NCBI GenBank assembly: GCA_034104265.1
Contig: JAXEEE010000023.1
Coordinates: forward strand, 15,310 to 79,309
From: UBA11524 sp034104265
GTDB taxonomy: Bacteria; Bacillota; Clostridia; Christensenellales; Aristaeellaceae
Length of the DNA stretch: 64,000 bases
Reading direction: 5' to 3'
The notes below the pieces were generated by a model. It did not search any database, was not told where the DNA came from, and saw nothing but the letters and a program-made list of their open reading frames with translations. The position numbers and the translations under genes were made by a program. Positions 8,947-18,697 of the stretch are shown in pieces (positions within the stretch are counted from its first letter, which is position 1; every line of letters starts with the position of its first letter).

Positions 8947-9268
8947 TCCGATTTGTGCTGGAAAAGAATCTCTACAGGGAGCGAATTGCTCTTAAGACGG
9001 TTCTGCCTGTTGGCTCTGCCGGCACGCCAACGAGCGGGATGGTATTGGCAAGCCTACCCGGCACTTTGCCCGGAACAATAGATGTAATCGCTGTCCCTGT
9101 AAAGAAGGAATCCGATCCTTCAAAGCCCCTTTCTCGTGTTGAATGTGATTGGGACGATCCGTATAACGATACGTTTATCGAAGAAAAAGCATGTGCCATT
9201 TCTTTCTGATCTGATTGGCATTCTGCTGATCTGATGAGCACGGAATGCCGGGGCTGCCGGCATCGCTG
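8947..9268. other. degenerate spacer beside the integrase remnant
   Basis: No complete gene is seen. A plus-strand open frame around 8955-9209 (ending IEEKACAISF) has protein-like composition but no ribosome site and no recognisable family. It is probably eroded mobile-element DNA. Confidence 0.4.
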
Positions 9269-10477
9269 TCACTTGGCATACTTTTCCCGATATTCCGTCG
9301 GCGTGCGTCCAGCGTATTTTTTGAAAACCCGTGTAAAATGACCCGGCGACGAAAACCCAAGATATGCACCGATGACGGTAAATGACTTGTCCGAATACCG
9401 GAGGAGGCGCTTTGCTTCCTCCGTTTTTTCTTTCATGATAAAGTCCGTCAGCGTTTCGCCTGTTTCTTTTCTGAACTTTGCTGACAGATAAGGGCGGCTC
9501 ATGAATAGTACCCGGGCAATGTCCTCCGCACGAATGGGCTCGGACAGGTGATGCTGGATATAGTTGGCGACATCAAGGGTAAGCTGTGTAGGTTCCCCGC
9601 CAAAGCGAATCCGTTCCACACGCTCTGTAAACTCCAGCACCATGTGGTATTGCAGATTCGTGATTCGATCCAGGCTATTGAGCAGCTCACACTTCTGAAT
9701 GTACGCATCGCTCAGGGAAAAAGCATCCTCTGTGCCAAGGCCGCCCTGAATGGCGGAGCGGGAGACCAGCGTGGCAGTTACCACAAACGTATTCTTTACC
9801 TGGCGGAGCTGATCCTCAGCCAGCGTTCCGCCCCGAATGGCAGGCGCGGACGCAATCCACTGCCTGAGCGATGCCGTATCGCCCTTGCGCACCATGCGCA
9901 GAAGCTGCTGCTCCTGGAAATAGGTGTTGTGTTCATGAAGCTGCGCTTCGCCATCGGGCGGGAGAGGATCCAGGACGCGGGCGCTTCGCTGCTGCTCCAA
10001 AAGCCGCTTCAGATCCGCCTGCTCAGCTTCATAGATGGTGATGTCCTTCAGCTCCAGCTTCTCGCCGTTGAGGATATAGTTGATGGCGCAGAGCATTTGC
10101 ATCATGCTCTCCAGCGGCATGCAAACAATGCTTTTCATGCCGTCCACGAATTCCTCCAGATCCTCGGCCGGAACATCGGCCTGAAAGGCCAGCTCCCGAA
10201 GCTGCTGGTCATTGCCGGAGACCTGTCTGGAGGGCCCGATAACGATTTTGATGCTGCCTGAATTGACGATGCCGTAGTAGTGAAACCGCTGGGTCACATA
10301 GTACCCGATATGGGCTGTGACCTTCCAGATATCTTCCCGATACAGCGTCATGGGATCCCGCGGCAATCTGACGACGGAATGATAGAACAGCAGCCGATCA
10401 CCCTGAAAAACGCGGATCGGTACACCGGAAAGATCGCCAATGATCTTGCAGACGTAGTTCAGATCGATGCCATCCAT
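9269..10477 (-). CDS. AraC-family transcriptional regulator of the GH3/GH78 island
   Basis: A 402-residue regulator with a large N-terminal sensing region and a C-terminal double helix-turn-helix of about 100 residues (from LTLDVANYIQHHLSEPIRAE to TPTEYREKYAK), including the AraC signature region SPGHFTRVFKKYAGRTP. ATG 10477 has GGAGG at seven bases; ATG 10483 would be almost touching it. It diverges from the GH3-symporter-GH78 operon, so it is probably its activator, with the imported or hydrolysed glycoside as inducer (inference). Confidence 0.88.
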   Translation of the reverse strand: MDGIDLNYVCKIIGDLSGVPIRVFQGDRLLFYHSVVRLPRDPMTLYREDIWKVTAHIGYYVTQRFHYYGIVNSGSIKIVIGPSRQVSGNDQQLRELAFQADVPAEDLEEFVDGMKSIVCMPLESMMQMLCAINYILNGEKLELKDITIYEAEQADLKRLLEQQRSARVLDPLPPDGEAQLHEHNTYFQEQQLLRMVRKGDTASLRQWIASAPAIRGGTLAEDQLRQVKNTFVVTATLVSRSAIQGGLGTEDAFSLSDAYIQKCELLNSLDRITNLQYHMVLEFTERVERIRFGGEPTQLTLDVANYIQHHLSEPIRAEDIARVLFMSRPYLSAKFRKETGETLTDFIMKEKTEEAKRLLRYSDKSFTVIGAYLGFSSPGHFTRVFKKYAGRTPTEYREKYAK

Positions 10478-10500
10478 GTCCATACCTCCAATATATTACC

Positions 10501-10529
10501 ATTATAGCAATTCAGATACGGATATGCAA
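10501..10529 (-). promoter_or_regulatory. predicted promoter of the AraC gene
   Basis: Minus strand TTGCAT (10524-10529), a 17-bp spacer and TATAAT (10501-10506), a near-consensus sigma-A promoter. No equally good promoter is seen for the divergent GH3 operon, as expected for an activator-dependent gene. Confidence 0.65.
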
Positions 10530-10649
10530 AGAGATTTGACCCTAATATGATATGATGGTACAAAGCGGAAGAAATGCAGCCGGATTCATCATGGCAGGAG
10601 ATTGGCCATGCGATACGGGTGGCACAACCAGGGAGGAGGAAACCGGTTC

Positions 10650-13004
10650 ATGAATATCGGGAAAGTACGCACAGCGATGTCCCTGCGGGAAAAGATCGCC
10701 TTCTGTACCGGTGCGGACTTCTGGCGAACCAGGCAAATCGAACAGCAGGGTATTCCGTCCATCATGATGGCAGACGGCCCTCACGGTCTTCGCTGCCAAA
10801 AGGGCGAAACCGATATGGTGGGTGTGAACAAATCGCTTCCTGCCACATGCTTTCCTGCTGCAGTGACTGCGGGCGCAACGTGGAATCCCGACCTGTACGC
10901 AGCCGAGGGTGCTGCCATCGGTCGGGAAGCGCTGGCAGCAGGGGTCAGCGTGGTACTGGGGCCCGGCTGCAACATCAAGCGCAATCCACTGGGCGGCAGG
11001 AACTTCGAATACATCGCTGAGGATCCTTTCGCGGCAGGGAAAATGGCCGCAGCCTTCATCCGGGGCATGCAGAGCACAGGAGCTTCCGCCAGCCTGAAGC
11101 ATTTTGCCGCCAACAGTCAGGAATTCAAGCGCATGAACGGCGACAGCCAGATGGACGAGCGGACGCTACGGGAAATCTACCTGGCTGCCTTTGAAATCGC
11201 CGTGAAGGAGGGCCATCCGGATACGGTCATGTGCGCGTACAACAAAATCAACGGAGAGCATTGCAGCGACAGCAAAACACTGCTGACGGATATCCTCCGC
11301 AGCGAGTGGGGCTTTGGCGGCGCGGTGATCACGGACTGGGGCGCCATGAACGATCGCATTCGGGGTTTTCAGGCAGGGTGCGACCTGAACATGCCCGGCG
11401 GCTCGGACTACATGGAGCAGGCGGTCTTGGAAGCGGTGAAAGCAGGCGTTTTGTCCGAAGCCGATGTGGACGCATCAGTGGATCGGATTCTTCGTCTGGT
11501 GGAGAAGGCGCAGGAGGCCAAGGCAACCGAGGTTGATTGGGAGATCCATCACGCACTTGCCTGTGAAATCGCCGAGCAGGGTGCGGTGCTGCTGAAGAAT
11601 GAGGGAGGAATCCTTCCGCTGTGTGCATCGGACATAGCACTCATCGGCCATATGGCGGCGGAAACCCGGTATCAGGGCAGCGGCAGCAGCCATATCAACC
11701 CCACAAGGCTGGTGAACCTGACGGACGCGCTGCCCGGCGTGCCCTTCACGGACTGCTGTGATGCGCAGGGCAATGCAACAGAAGCCGCCCTGCAGGAAGC
11801 GGCTCGGGCAGCCAGTGCCCATCGCATCGCCGTGGTGGTGGCAGGCTTGCCGGACGCCTATGAATCCGAGGCGCTGGATCGGGAGCATATGAGATTGCCG
11901 GAAGGCCACAACAGGATGATCGAAGCGGTGGCTGCGGCAAACCCCAATACGGTGGTAGTGCTGCTGGGCGGCAGCCCCATGGAGCTGCCCTGGGCGGACA
12001 AGGTAAAGGTCATTCTCTACATGGGTCTGCCCGGGCAGGCCGGCGGACAGGCCACGGCAAACCTGCTGACAGGGAAGGCAAATCCCTCCGGCAAGCTGAC
12101 GGAAACATGGCCCATATCCTATGCGGATGTGATTTCCGGAGACACCTTCGGCAAGCGAAACGTGGAATACCGGGAGGGCGTCTATGTGGGCTACCGGTAT
12201 TACGACAAGGCGGAAAAGGCCGTCCGCTATCCCTTCGGGCATGGCTTGTCCTACACCACCTTCGCCTATGATGATCTGCACGCCGACCGCCACAGCGTCA
12301 GCCTCCGCGTCACCAACACCGGCAGTGTGCCGGGCGCGGAGGTGGTGCAGCTCTACATCGCCCCACCCAAAGGCGGTCTGTACCGCCCGGCAAAGGAGCT
12401 GAAGGGGTTCGCCAGAGTGGAGCTGGAACCGGGCGAAACCCAAACGGTGACATTCACGCTGAATGACCGCAGCTTCGCCGTCTGGAGCGATGGCTGGAAG
12501 GTTCCCGGCGGAACCTATACGCTGCAGATCGGTGCTTCCAGCCGGGACATCCGTCTGGAGACGGAAATCACGGTGGCCGGTGAGGCGGTATCCGCTCCTG
12601 CCTGGCAGGCCGGAAGCTGGTACGAAACCATGGATGGTCACCCGGGCCGCGAAGCGTGGGAGCGCCTGATGAGCCATCCGGTGCCGATTCAGCCGGAGCC
12701 GAAAAAGGGCAGCTTTACCATGGACAACTCCTGCCTGGAGATGAAGGACAGCTCCTTCATCATGAAGATTCAGTACATGGTAACCGCAAACATCATTGCC
12801 AAACAGTGCGGAACAAAGGATCCGGCCGACCCGCAGTTCCGGATGATGCTCACGTCTGCTGTCGACTGCCCGCTGCGCGCCTCGGTCATCAACAGCGCCG
12901 GGCAGATGAGCGACGCGTTGGGCCGGGGGCTTCTCCAGATGGCTAACGGGCATTTTCTCAGGGGACTGAAGTGCATATGCTTCCCGGCAAAGAATCGGGA
13001 TTAA
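10650..13004 (+). CDS. glycoside hydrolase family 3 (beta-glucosidase-like)
   Basis: A 784-residue cytoplasmic GH3 enzyme with no signal peptide. The N-terminal barrel carries DGPHGLR and the KHFAANSQE metal/substrate loop; the nucleophile aspartate is in VITDWGA near residue 229. The alpha/beta sandwich and a C-terminal fibronectin III-like domain (HSVSLRVTNTGSVPGAE) follow. About 110 extra residues at the end (from GSFTMDNSCLEM) are not typical. ATG 10650 has GGGAGGAGG upstream. It is 22 bp from the symporter gene. It probably removes terminal beta-glucose or a related sugar from imported glycosides; the exact sugar cannot be told. Confidence 0.9.
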   Translation: MNIGKVRTAMSLREKIAFCTGADFWRTRQIEQQGIPSIMMADGPHGLRCQKGETDMVGVNKSLPATCFPAAVTAGATWNPDLYAAEGAAIGREALAAGVSVVLGPGCNIKRNPLGGRNFEYIAEDPFAAGKMAAAFIRGMQSTGASASLKHFAANSQEFKRMNGDSQMDERTLREIYLAAFEIAVKEGHPDTVMCAYNKINGEHCSDSKTLLTDILRSEWGFGGAVITDWGAMNDRIRGFQAGCDLNMPGGSDYMEQAVLEAVKAGVLSEADVDASVDRILRLVEKAQEAKATEVDWEIHHALACEIAEQGAVLLKNEGGILPLCASDIALIGHMAAETRYQGSGSSHINPTRLVNLTDALPGVPFTDCCDAQGNATEAALQEAARAASAHRIAVVVAGLPDAYESEALDREHMRLPEGHNRMIEAVAAANPNTVVVLLGGSPMELPWADKVKVILYMGLPGQAGGQATANLLTGKANPSGKLTETWPISYADVISGDTFGKRNVEYREGVYVGYRYYDKAEKAVRYPFGHGLSYTTFAYDDLHADRHSVSLRVTNTGSVPGAEVVQLYIAPPKGGLYRPAKELKGFARVELEPGETQTVTFTLNDRSFAVWSDGWKVPGGTYTLQIGASSRDIRLETEITVAGEAVSAPAWQAGSWYETMDGHPGREAWERLMSHPVPIQPEPKKGSFTMDNSCLEMKDSSFIMKIQYMVTANIIAKQCGTKDPADPQFRMMLTSAVDCPLRASVINSAGQMSDALGRGLLQMANGHFLRGLKCICFPAKNRD

Positions 13005-13026
13005 TCATACAGAGGAGGACACAGCC

Positions 13027-14478
13027 ATGGCAAACAAAAATCTGATGAACCATCCCCTGCTGAAAAGCAGGGTCAAAACGCAGGATGTCACCGCGTCGGA
13101 AAAGTGGCTGGGCTACCTGCTGGGCCCGGCGGGGGCGCTGCTGCTGAACGCGGTGCTGGCAACCTACCTGAATGTGTACTACACCGATGTGCTGAAGCTG
13201 ACGACCGTCTGGGGCGGCGCGTTCCTGGTGGTGTTCCCCATTGTGTCCAAGGTGGTGGACGCCGTCACCAATGTCATCATGGGCTATGTGATCGACCGCA
13301 CCCGCACATCCGAGGGCAAGGCCCGGCCCTGGCTTTTGCTGTCTGCACCGCTGCTGACCATCACCGGCATTCTGCTGTTCACCGTGCCGAACGCCTCCCA
13401 GACAGTGCAGGTCATCTGGGTTATGGTAAGCTACAACCTGTTCTATTCCTTCGCCTATACGATTTTCAACATGAGCCATAACCTGATGGTTCCGCTATCC
13501 ACCCGTAACACAACGCAGCGCGGCAGCCTTTCCGTGTTCAACCAGATCGCCACCATCATGATGAGCGGCATTCTGGTGGCCCTGGTATTCCCCATGGTTA
13601 TCATGCCCATGATCGGCGTGGACAAGGGCAAGTGGATCACCCTGATGAGCGTGCTGTCCATCCTTGCACTGCCGCTGACGCTGCTGGAATACTGCTTCAC
13701 CAGGGAGCGCGTCACGCTGGAAAATCAGGAGACCGGAGAAACCAATGCGATTCCGTTCCCCTCCCAGCTGAAGGCAATTTTCACGGACAAGTACATGCTC
13801 CTCATCTACGCCTATTTCCTGATCTATACCACCGGCTCCTGTATCAAGAATGTGAGTCTTGTATACTTCTGCAACTATGTGCTTGGCACCTATAACGACG
13901 GCATCACCCAGACCATGCTCTCCGTCATCGGCGGTATCCCCATGGGGATCGGCATCTTTGCTGTGTGGCCCCTTGCCAGGAAGTTCGGCAAGCGCAATGT
14001 AACCCTGGCCGGCTTCATCCTCTACGCCATCGGCGGCGCGATCTGCTGGATGTTCCCCACCAGCATGACCATGATGCTTGTGGGTCAGTTCATCAAGAAC
14101 ATCGGCGGTCTGCCCTGCTCCTATGTGTTCATGGTGCTGTTTGCGGATGTGCTGGATCACATGGAATGGAAGACCGGCTTCCGCAGCGACGGCATTGCCA
14201 TGTCCGTCTACAACATCATTGCCGTGGCCATGGTGGGCATCTGCACCGGCATCTTCAACGGTCTGCTGGCAGGAGCCGGGTATGTGGCCCCGGAGATCGT
14301 GAACGGCGTGACGGTGGCCGCCGCCCAGACCGGGGCGGTCAAGAGCGTCATCACCTTCGGCTTTGTGGGGCTGGAGGTTATCACTGGTGTGATTCTTGCG
14401 GCACTGCTGATCTTCCTGAATGTGGAGAAGGATATTGGAAAGAAGCAGGCGGAAATCAAGGCCCGCAGAGCGCAGTAA
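13027..14478 (+). CDS. GPH-family (MFS) sugar:cation symporter
   Basis: A 483-residue protein with about 12 membrane helices of the glycoside-pentoside-hexuronide symporter family. KVVDAVTNVIMGYVIDRTR near residue 85 is the family loop (D-x-x-x-D-x-x-x-G), and GKARPWLL follows. It sits between GH3 and GH78, 12 bp before the latter, so it probably brings in the rhamnoside or glucoside that both enzymes cleave. RBS AGAGGAGG precedes ATG 13027. Confidence 0.92.
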   Translation: MANKNLMNHPLLKSRVKTQDVTASEKWLGYLLGPAGALLLNAVLATYLNVYYTDVLKLTTVWGGAFLVVFPIVSKVVDAVTNVIMGYVIDRTRTSEGKARPWLLLSAPLLTITGILLFTVPNASQTVQVIWVMVSYNLFYSFAYTIFNMSHNLMVPLSTRNTTQRGSLSVFNQIATIMMSGILVALVFPMVIMPMIGVDKGKWITLMSVLSILALPLTLLEYCFTRERVTLENQETGETNAIPFPSQLKAIFTDKYMLLIYAYFLIYTTGSCIKNVSLVYFCNYVLGTYNDGITQTMLSVIGGIPMGIGIFAVWPLARKFGKRNVTLAGFILYAIGGAICWMFPTSMTMMLVGQFIKNIGGLPCSYVFMVLFADVLDHMEWKTGFRSDGIAMSVYNIIAVAMVGICTGIFNGLLAGAGYVAPEIVNGVTVAAAQTGAVKSVITFGFVGLEVITGVILAALLIFLNVEKDIGKKQAEIKARRAQ

Positions 14479-14490
14479 CGGAGGTTTCAC

Positions 14491-17061
14491 ATGATTGCAA
14501 CGAGACTGAAAACGGAATACCTGGGCAATCCCCTGGGGATCGACATGGTGCGCCCCCGGCTGCAGTGGAACTGCGACGGCGGGATCACCCAGACGGCGTA
14601 TCAGGTCATTTGCCGGGATGGCAATGGGAAAATGCTGTGGGACAGCGGAAAAACTGCCGGAAGCGTCATGCGGGTTCAGTATGCCGGAATGCCGCTGCAA
14701 AGCCGCAGCCGCGTGCTTTGGCAGGTGCGGCTGTGGGACGAAAACGGACAACCGGGCGACTGGTCAGCGGAAGCGTCCTTTGAACTGGGGCTGCTGAATC
14801 CCGCCGACTGGCAGGCCAAGTGGATCACCGGGAACTACCGGGTGAACAGAAAGCAGCGGTATCCCGTGGACTGCTTCCGCAAAACCTTCCGGGCTGAGCG
14901 TGTGGCAAAAGCCCGGCTGTACATCACCGCCTGCGGCCTGTATGAAGCGAAGCTGGGCGGGGAGAAGGTCGGTACCTTCTGCATGGCCCCCGGTCATACG
15001 GACTACCGCAAGCGGGTGCAGTACCAGACCTTTGATGTGACCGGACTGCTGAAGGACGGCGACAACGAGCTGACGGTTCAGCTGGCCGACGGCTGGTACC
15101 GTGGTTCCTGCGGCGCCTGGGGCCTGAAAAACCAGTACGGCGCCGTGACGAAGCTGCTGGCCCAGCTGGAAATCACCCACACGGACGGCTCTGTGCAGAC
15201 GGTGGCTACCGACGGAAGCTGGGACTGGAGCAACGACGGCCCCATCCGTTTAGCCGACAACAAGGACGGCGAGATTGTGGACGCTGTCCTGACGCCCAGC
15301 TATTCAGGAAAAGCAAGGGAAACAACGCACAATGTGGTTCCCACTGCCTCCAACAACGTGCCGGTGACGGAGCATGAGCGGTTCCGCCCCACCATGACCA
15401 TCGCCCCCAACGGGAAGCGGCTGTTCGACTTTGGGCAGAACATCGCGGGATGGCTGGAATTCCGGGTGCAGGCAAATAAAGGCCAGCGCATCCGCATCCG
15501 CTGCGGCGAGCTGCTGGACGAAACGAGCAATCTGACCCTGAAAAACATTCAGTGTGCCCGTAAGGACTTCGCCACGCCCCTGCAAACCATCGACTATACC
15601 TGCAGGGACGGGGAAAACCACTTCAAAATGGCCTTCTCCGTGTTCGGGTTCCAGTATGCGGAGGTGGAATCCGAGGTGGCAATTGGCCCGGAGGACATCA
15701 CTGCCATCGCCGTCTATTCCGATATGGCCCAGACTGGCTTCTTCGACAGCTCCAATGAATTGCTGAACAGGTTTGTGAAGGCTACCCTCTGGTCGACCAA
15801 GGGCAATTCTCTGGATGTCCCCACCGATTGCCCCACCCGGGAGCGCCACGGCTGGACGGGGGATGCCCAGATCTTCTTTGAAACCGCCGGGTACCTGATG
15901 GATTACGCGCCCTTCGCCCGAAAGTATGTGCAGGATCTGTACGACTGGCAGCAGAAGGACGGCAAACTGCCCCAGATTGCCCCCTGCGGCGGCGTGGATT
16001 TCTATATGGATTCCATGAACGGCTCCGTGGGCTGGGCGGATGCCGGCGTGCTGATCCCGTACCGCTTCTGGAAGCTCTATGGGGATGACAGCCTGATTCG
16101 GGAGCATTATGACGGCATGGCCCGCTATGCCCGGTTCATGACCAAACGCTGTGGGAAATTCACACCCCTGCGCCATCACCTGCCCCTCAAGGGACAGGCG
16201 AAAAAGTATGTGGTGAATTACGGCCAGTCCTACGGCGAATGGGCGGAGCCTGCGGAGGTGTTCCCCAACGACTGGACCAATGTGGTTCTGCCCCACCCGG
16301 AGGAATCCACCGCCTACACCGCCTTGATCATGGGACACATGGCGGAAATCGCGGATTATCTGGGAAAGCCGGAGGACAAGGCGCTGTTTGAGGCATACCG
16401 GGACGGCTGCAGGGAAGCCTACCGCCAGCTTGTCGCTCTGCCGGGCTACACCCTGGACACCGACCGGCAGGCCAAGCTGGTGCGTCCGCTGTACATGCGC
16501 CTTCTGGACGAAAAGCAGACGAACTATGCAGAAAAGCGGCTCGTGAAGGCCATGGAAAACTACGGCTGGCGGCTGGGCACGGGCTTCCTGTCCACGCCAT
16601 TCATCCTGGACGTGCTGGCGGGCATGGACATCGAATACGCCTACCGCCTGCTGGAAAACGAGGAAATGCCCGGCTGGCTGTTCATGCCGAAGAACGGCGC
16701 CACCACCATCTGGGAATCCTGGGAGGGAACGAAGGCCCAGGGCGGCATTGCATCGCTGAACCACTACTCCAAGGGTGCGGTCTGCGAATGGCTGTTCAAG
16801 ACCATGTGCGGCATCCGGGTGGATGGGGAGAACCACTTCACCATCGCCCCCCGCCCCGGCGGACACTTCACCCACGCCAGGGCAAGCTGCCAGAGCGTTT
16901 ACGGCCTGGTGGAAAGCGGCTGGGAAAGGAACGGGGATCATTATACGTTCACGGTCAGGATCCCCTGCAACACCACCGCCCGCATCTGTCTTCCGGACGG
17001 CTCAGATCATCAAGTGGGGGCAGGCCGGTATGCCTTTGCCTGCTCAGGCAGTGAGAAGTAA
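14491..17061 (+). CDS. alpha-L-rhamnosidase (GH78)
   Basis: An 856-residue intracellular enzyme. The order is an N-terminal Fn3-like domain, a beta-sandwich with the DWQAKWI motif, and an (alpha/alpha)6 barrel with DCPTRERHGWTGDAQIF near residues 445-462, which holds the conserved acidic residues of GH78, then a C-terminal beta domain with GATTIWESWEGT. It removes terminal L-rhamnose from rhamnosides. Last gene of the island operon, 12 bp after the symporter and followed by a terminator. Length matches bacterial GH78. Confidence 0.93.
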   Translation: MIATRLKTEYLGNPLGIDMVRPRLQWNCDGGITQTAYQVICRDGNGKMLWDSGKTAGSVMRVQYAGMPLQSRSRVLWQVRLWDENGQPGDWSAEASFELGLLNPADWQAKWITGNYRVNRKQRYPVDCFRKTFRAERVAKARLYITACGLYEAKLGGEKVGTFCMAPGHTDYRKRVQYQTFDVTGLLKDGDNELTVQLADGWYRGSCGAWGLKNQYGAVTKLLAQLEITHTDGSVQTVATDGSWDWSNDGPIRLADNKDGEIVDAVLTPSYSGKARETTHNVVPTASNNVPVTEHERFRPTMTIAPNGKRLFDFGQNIAGWLEFRVQANKGQRIRIRCGELLDETSNLTLKNIQCARKDFATPLQTIDYTCRDGENHFKMAFSVFGFQYAEVESEVAIGPEDITAIAVYSDMAQTGFFDSSNELLNRFVKATLWSTKGNSLDVPTDCPTRERHGWTGDAQIFFETAGYLMDYAPFARKYVQDLYDWQQKDGKLPQIAPCGGVDFYMDSMNGSVGWADAGVLIPYRFWKLYGDDSLIREHYDGMARYARFMTKRCGKFTPLRHHLPLKGQAKKYVVNYGQSYGEWAEPAEVFPNDWTNVVLPHPEESTAYTALIMGHMAEIADYLGKPEDKALFEAYRDGCREAYRQLVALPGYTLDTDRQAKLVRPLYMRLLDEKQTNYAEKRLVKAMENYGWRLGTGFLSTPFILDVLAGMDIEYAYRLLENEEMPGWLFMPKNGATTIWESWEGTKAQGGIASLNHYSKGAVCEWLFKTMCGIRVDGENHFTIAPRPGGHFTHARASCQSVYGLVESGWERNGDHYTFTVRIPCNTTARICLPDGSDHQVGAGRYAFACSGSEK

Positions 17062-17111
17062 TTGCGATACGCAAGCCGTGGATTGTATCATTGCTTGCGT
17101 CCTTCCACAGC

Positions 17112-17141
17112 AAACCGCCTTTTGAACAGAGGCGGTTTTTT
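17112..17141 (+). terminator. terminator of the GH3-symporter-GH78 operon
   Basis: AAACCGCC-loop-GGCGGTTTTTT, an 8-bp stem ending in six T, 50 bp after the GH78 stop. Confidence 0.85.
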
Positions 17142-17156
17142 GCTGCATTTCAAGGG

Positions 17157-17640
17157 TTTGCGGCTTCCCCGAATCTTCAGGTGATTCATCAGCGGACGCC
17201 GTATACCGCCGTGATGCCGCCGCTGTATCTGCTTCAGATCGTTGGCCTGATCGTACAGATCGGTCAGGACGGTTGTTCGGAAGCGGATCGGCATGATCTT
17301 CTCACCAAAGCCTGGATCCCGCCGGATTCGCTCGCACATACGCCGCACCTGCTGATAGGCCAGAGGCTTGTCACCGTCCAGAATGATCGCCCTGGATGCT
17401 GTCACGGGAAGATAGCCCCTGATCTGCCCGAGCAGGTTCAGGTCACGCACGCTGACCGCGGTTCTGGTCTCTCTGACAACAGGCCTGTTGCGGTCTGGAT
17501 CGGTGGCAGCCCTTCTGCCATGGGGCGAATGCCCGTCCACATCCCGGCCTTGAAGCCCCGGCACATTCTCCAGCCTGAACGGGTGCAGTGCCTGCGGCTG
17601 ATCATCGTGGGCCCCATCACGGCGGAATGGCGCGAAGGCA
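17157..17640 (-). pseudogene. tyrosine recombinase (integrase) remnant, copy 2
   Basis: Minus-strand reading gives an integrase C-terminal half: ASRAIILDGDKPLAYQQVRR, then MPIRFRTTVLTDLYDQANDL and KQIQ, like the box before the catalytic H-x-x-R of tyrosine recombinases. The AGH..T..Y tail is deleted and the frame ends near a VYGVR-like terminus. Upstream (17640 and above) the frames are broken. The 3' flank (CGCAAACCCTTGAAA) resembles that of copy 1. The two copies enclose the AraC-GH3-symporter-GH78 genes. Confidence 0.65.
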
Positions 17641-18610
17641 GGCTGGACCCATGCGCCACGCGTTCATTCAGAGGAGCAGCGTGTTCACGGAGCCGGACAG
17701 GGGCAGCAAATCGGCAGGAAGCCGACCACCAGGGACGGCATAACTGCCGTGTTTTACCAGCATGATCCGGCCTATGCCGCCGGACAGCTGTACGTCAGCA
17801 AGCTGGCGATGGTGTGCGGGATAGGCAGGCCGACGATGTACAGGTATATATGCTTGGAAGATGTCTCTTGGTTTGGGATCTTGATCTTCATTTGCTGCAT
17901 GCCAATCATACTCAAAGCATTGTTCACATACTTCTATTTTCCTCCAAAGCCGCTTGCCTTCACTCCACACCTATCACAACGGCTGTCAGCGGGGAACCTG
18001 TGTTTTGTAACGTCCCAGGGGATAACGTGCCGCATTCTCCCTGTTCCTTCATCGCAGCGGTTCCATCTTCATTATTCTTTCATATAAATTTTCCTGCGCG
18101 CACATCCCCATCATAAGCAGCGGTTGTATCGGCAGTATGATGGTACTCAGCATATATTGGGACATCCGAAAAAAGACAATAATGGTTCATATCAATGGCA
18201 AAGTTCTTGCGCATCTGGGAATCATATGTTTCGAAATCGGTTTTCAAATGATGATCTTCACCCTGTGAAGAAGGAGCAAGGATTGACTTTTTTCTTTCAG
18301 CAATCACCAGGCCAACGCAGCCGTACTGACCCGAACGCAGATGAAGCGGAGGCTGCATGTCGATTGTTTCTTGTATTATATCAATTCAGGCAACTCTTAC
18401 TTGCCTATATATTTCTATTGCGTATATCAACCGTTATATGCTGCTGATTATATCATTATTTTATTGCTTGATATATAAGTACTTTTCAGTTCGTTTTTCA
18501 GGAACGCTATGTCAATGTCCGTCACATCCGCCAGAATTGCAGAAGGAGCTGCCGTCAAGCATCGCAGTCTGCCCTGTGCCATCGTGTACCAGCAGCCATT
18601 GCATAGATAG
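17641..18610. other. gene-free, AT-richer stretch
   Basis: No convincing gene on either strand. Short frames lack ribosome sites and family features. The minus-strand reading near 17670-17970 may be further integrase debris. The base composition becomes AT-richer towards 18.4 kb, unlike the neighbours, which fits a decayed mobile element. Confidence 0.5.
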
Positions 18611-18670
18611 AAAAACCATTCAAGGCATGGCGGGATTGACCCCGGCCCGCGCCTTGAATGGTTCTTGTTT
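18611..18670. terminator. bidirectional terminator after cellobiose phosphorylase
   Basis: A 13-bp perfect stem AACCATTCAAGGC (18614-18626) with GCCTTGAATGGTT (18651-18663). It is followed by TTTTTC on the minus strand and CTTGTTTT on the plus strand. It ends the GH94 gene, whose stop is at 18698. Confidence 0.85.
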
Positions 18671-18697
18671 TATAGGGAATCAGCGTATGCTGCGGCC

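Noticed and set aside
8955..9209. Possible 84-residue plus-strand protein
   Set aside because: Protein-like composition but no ribosome site, no family, and it lies in mobile-element debris.
10536..10556. TTGACC with TATGAT as promoter of the GH3 operon
   Set aside because: The spacing is only 9 bp, far from the 16-18 needed.
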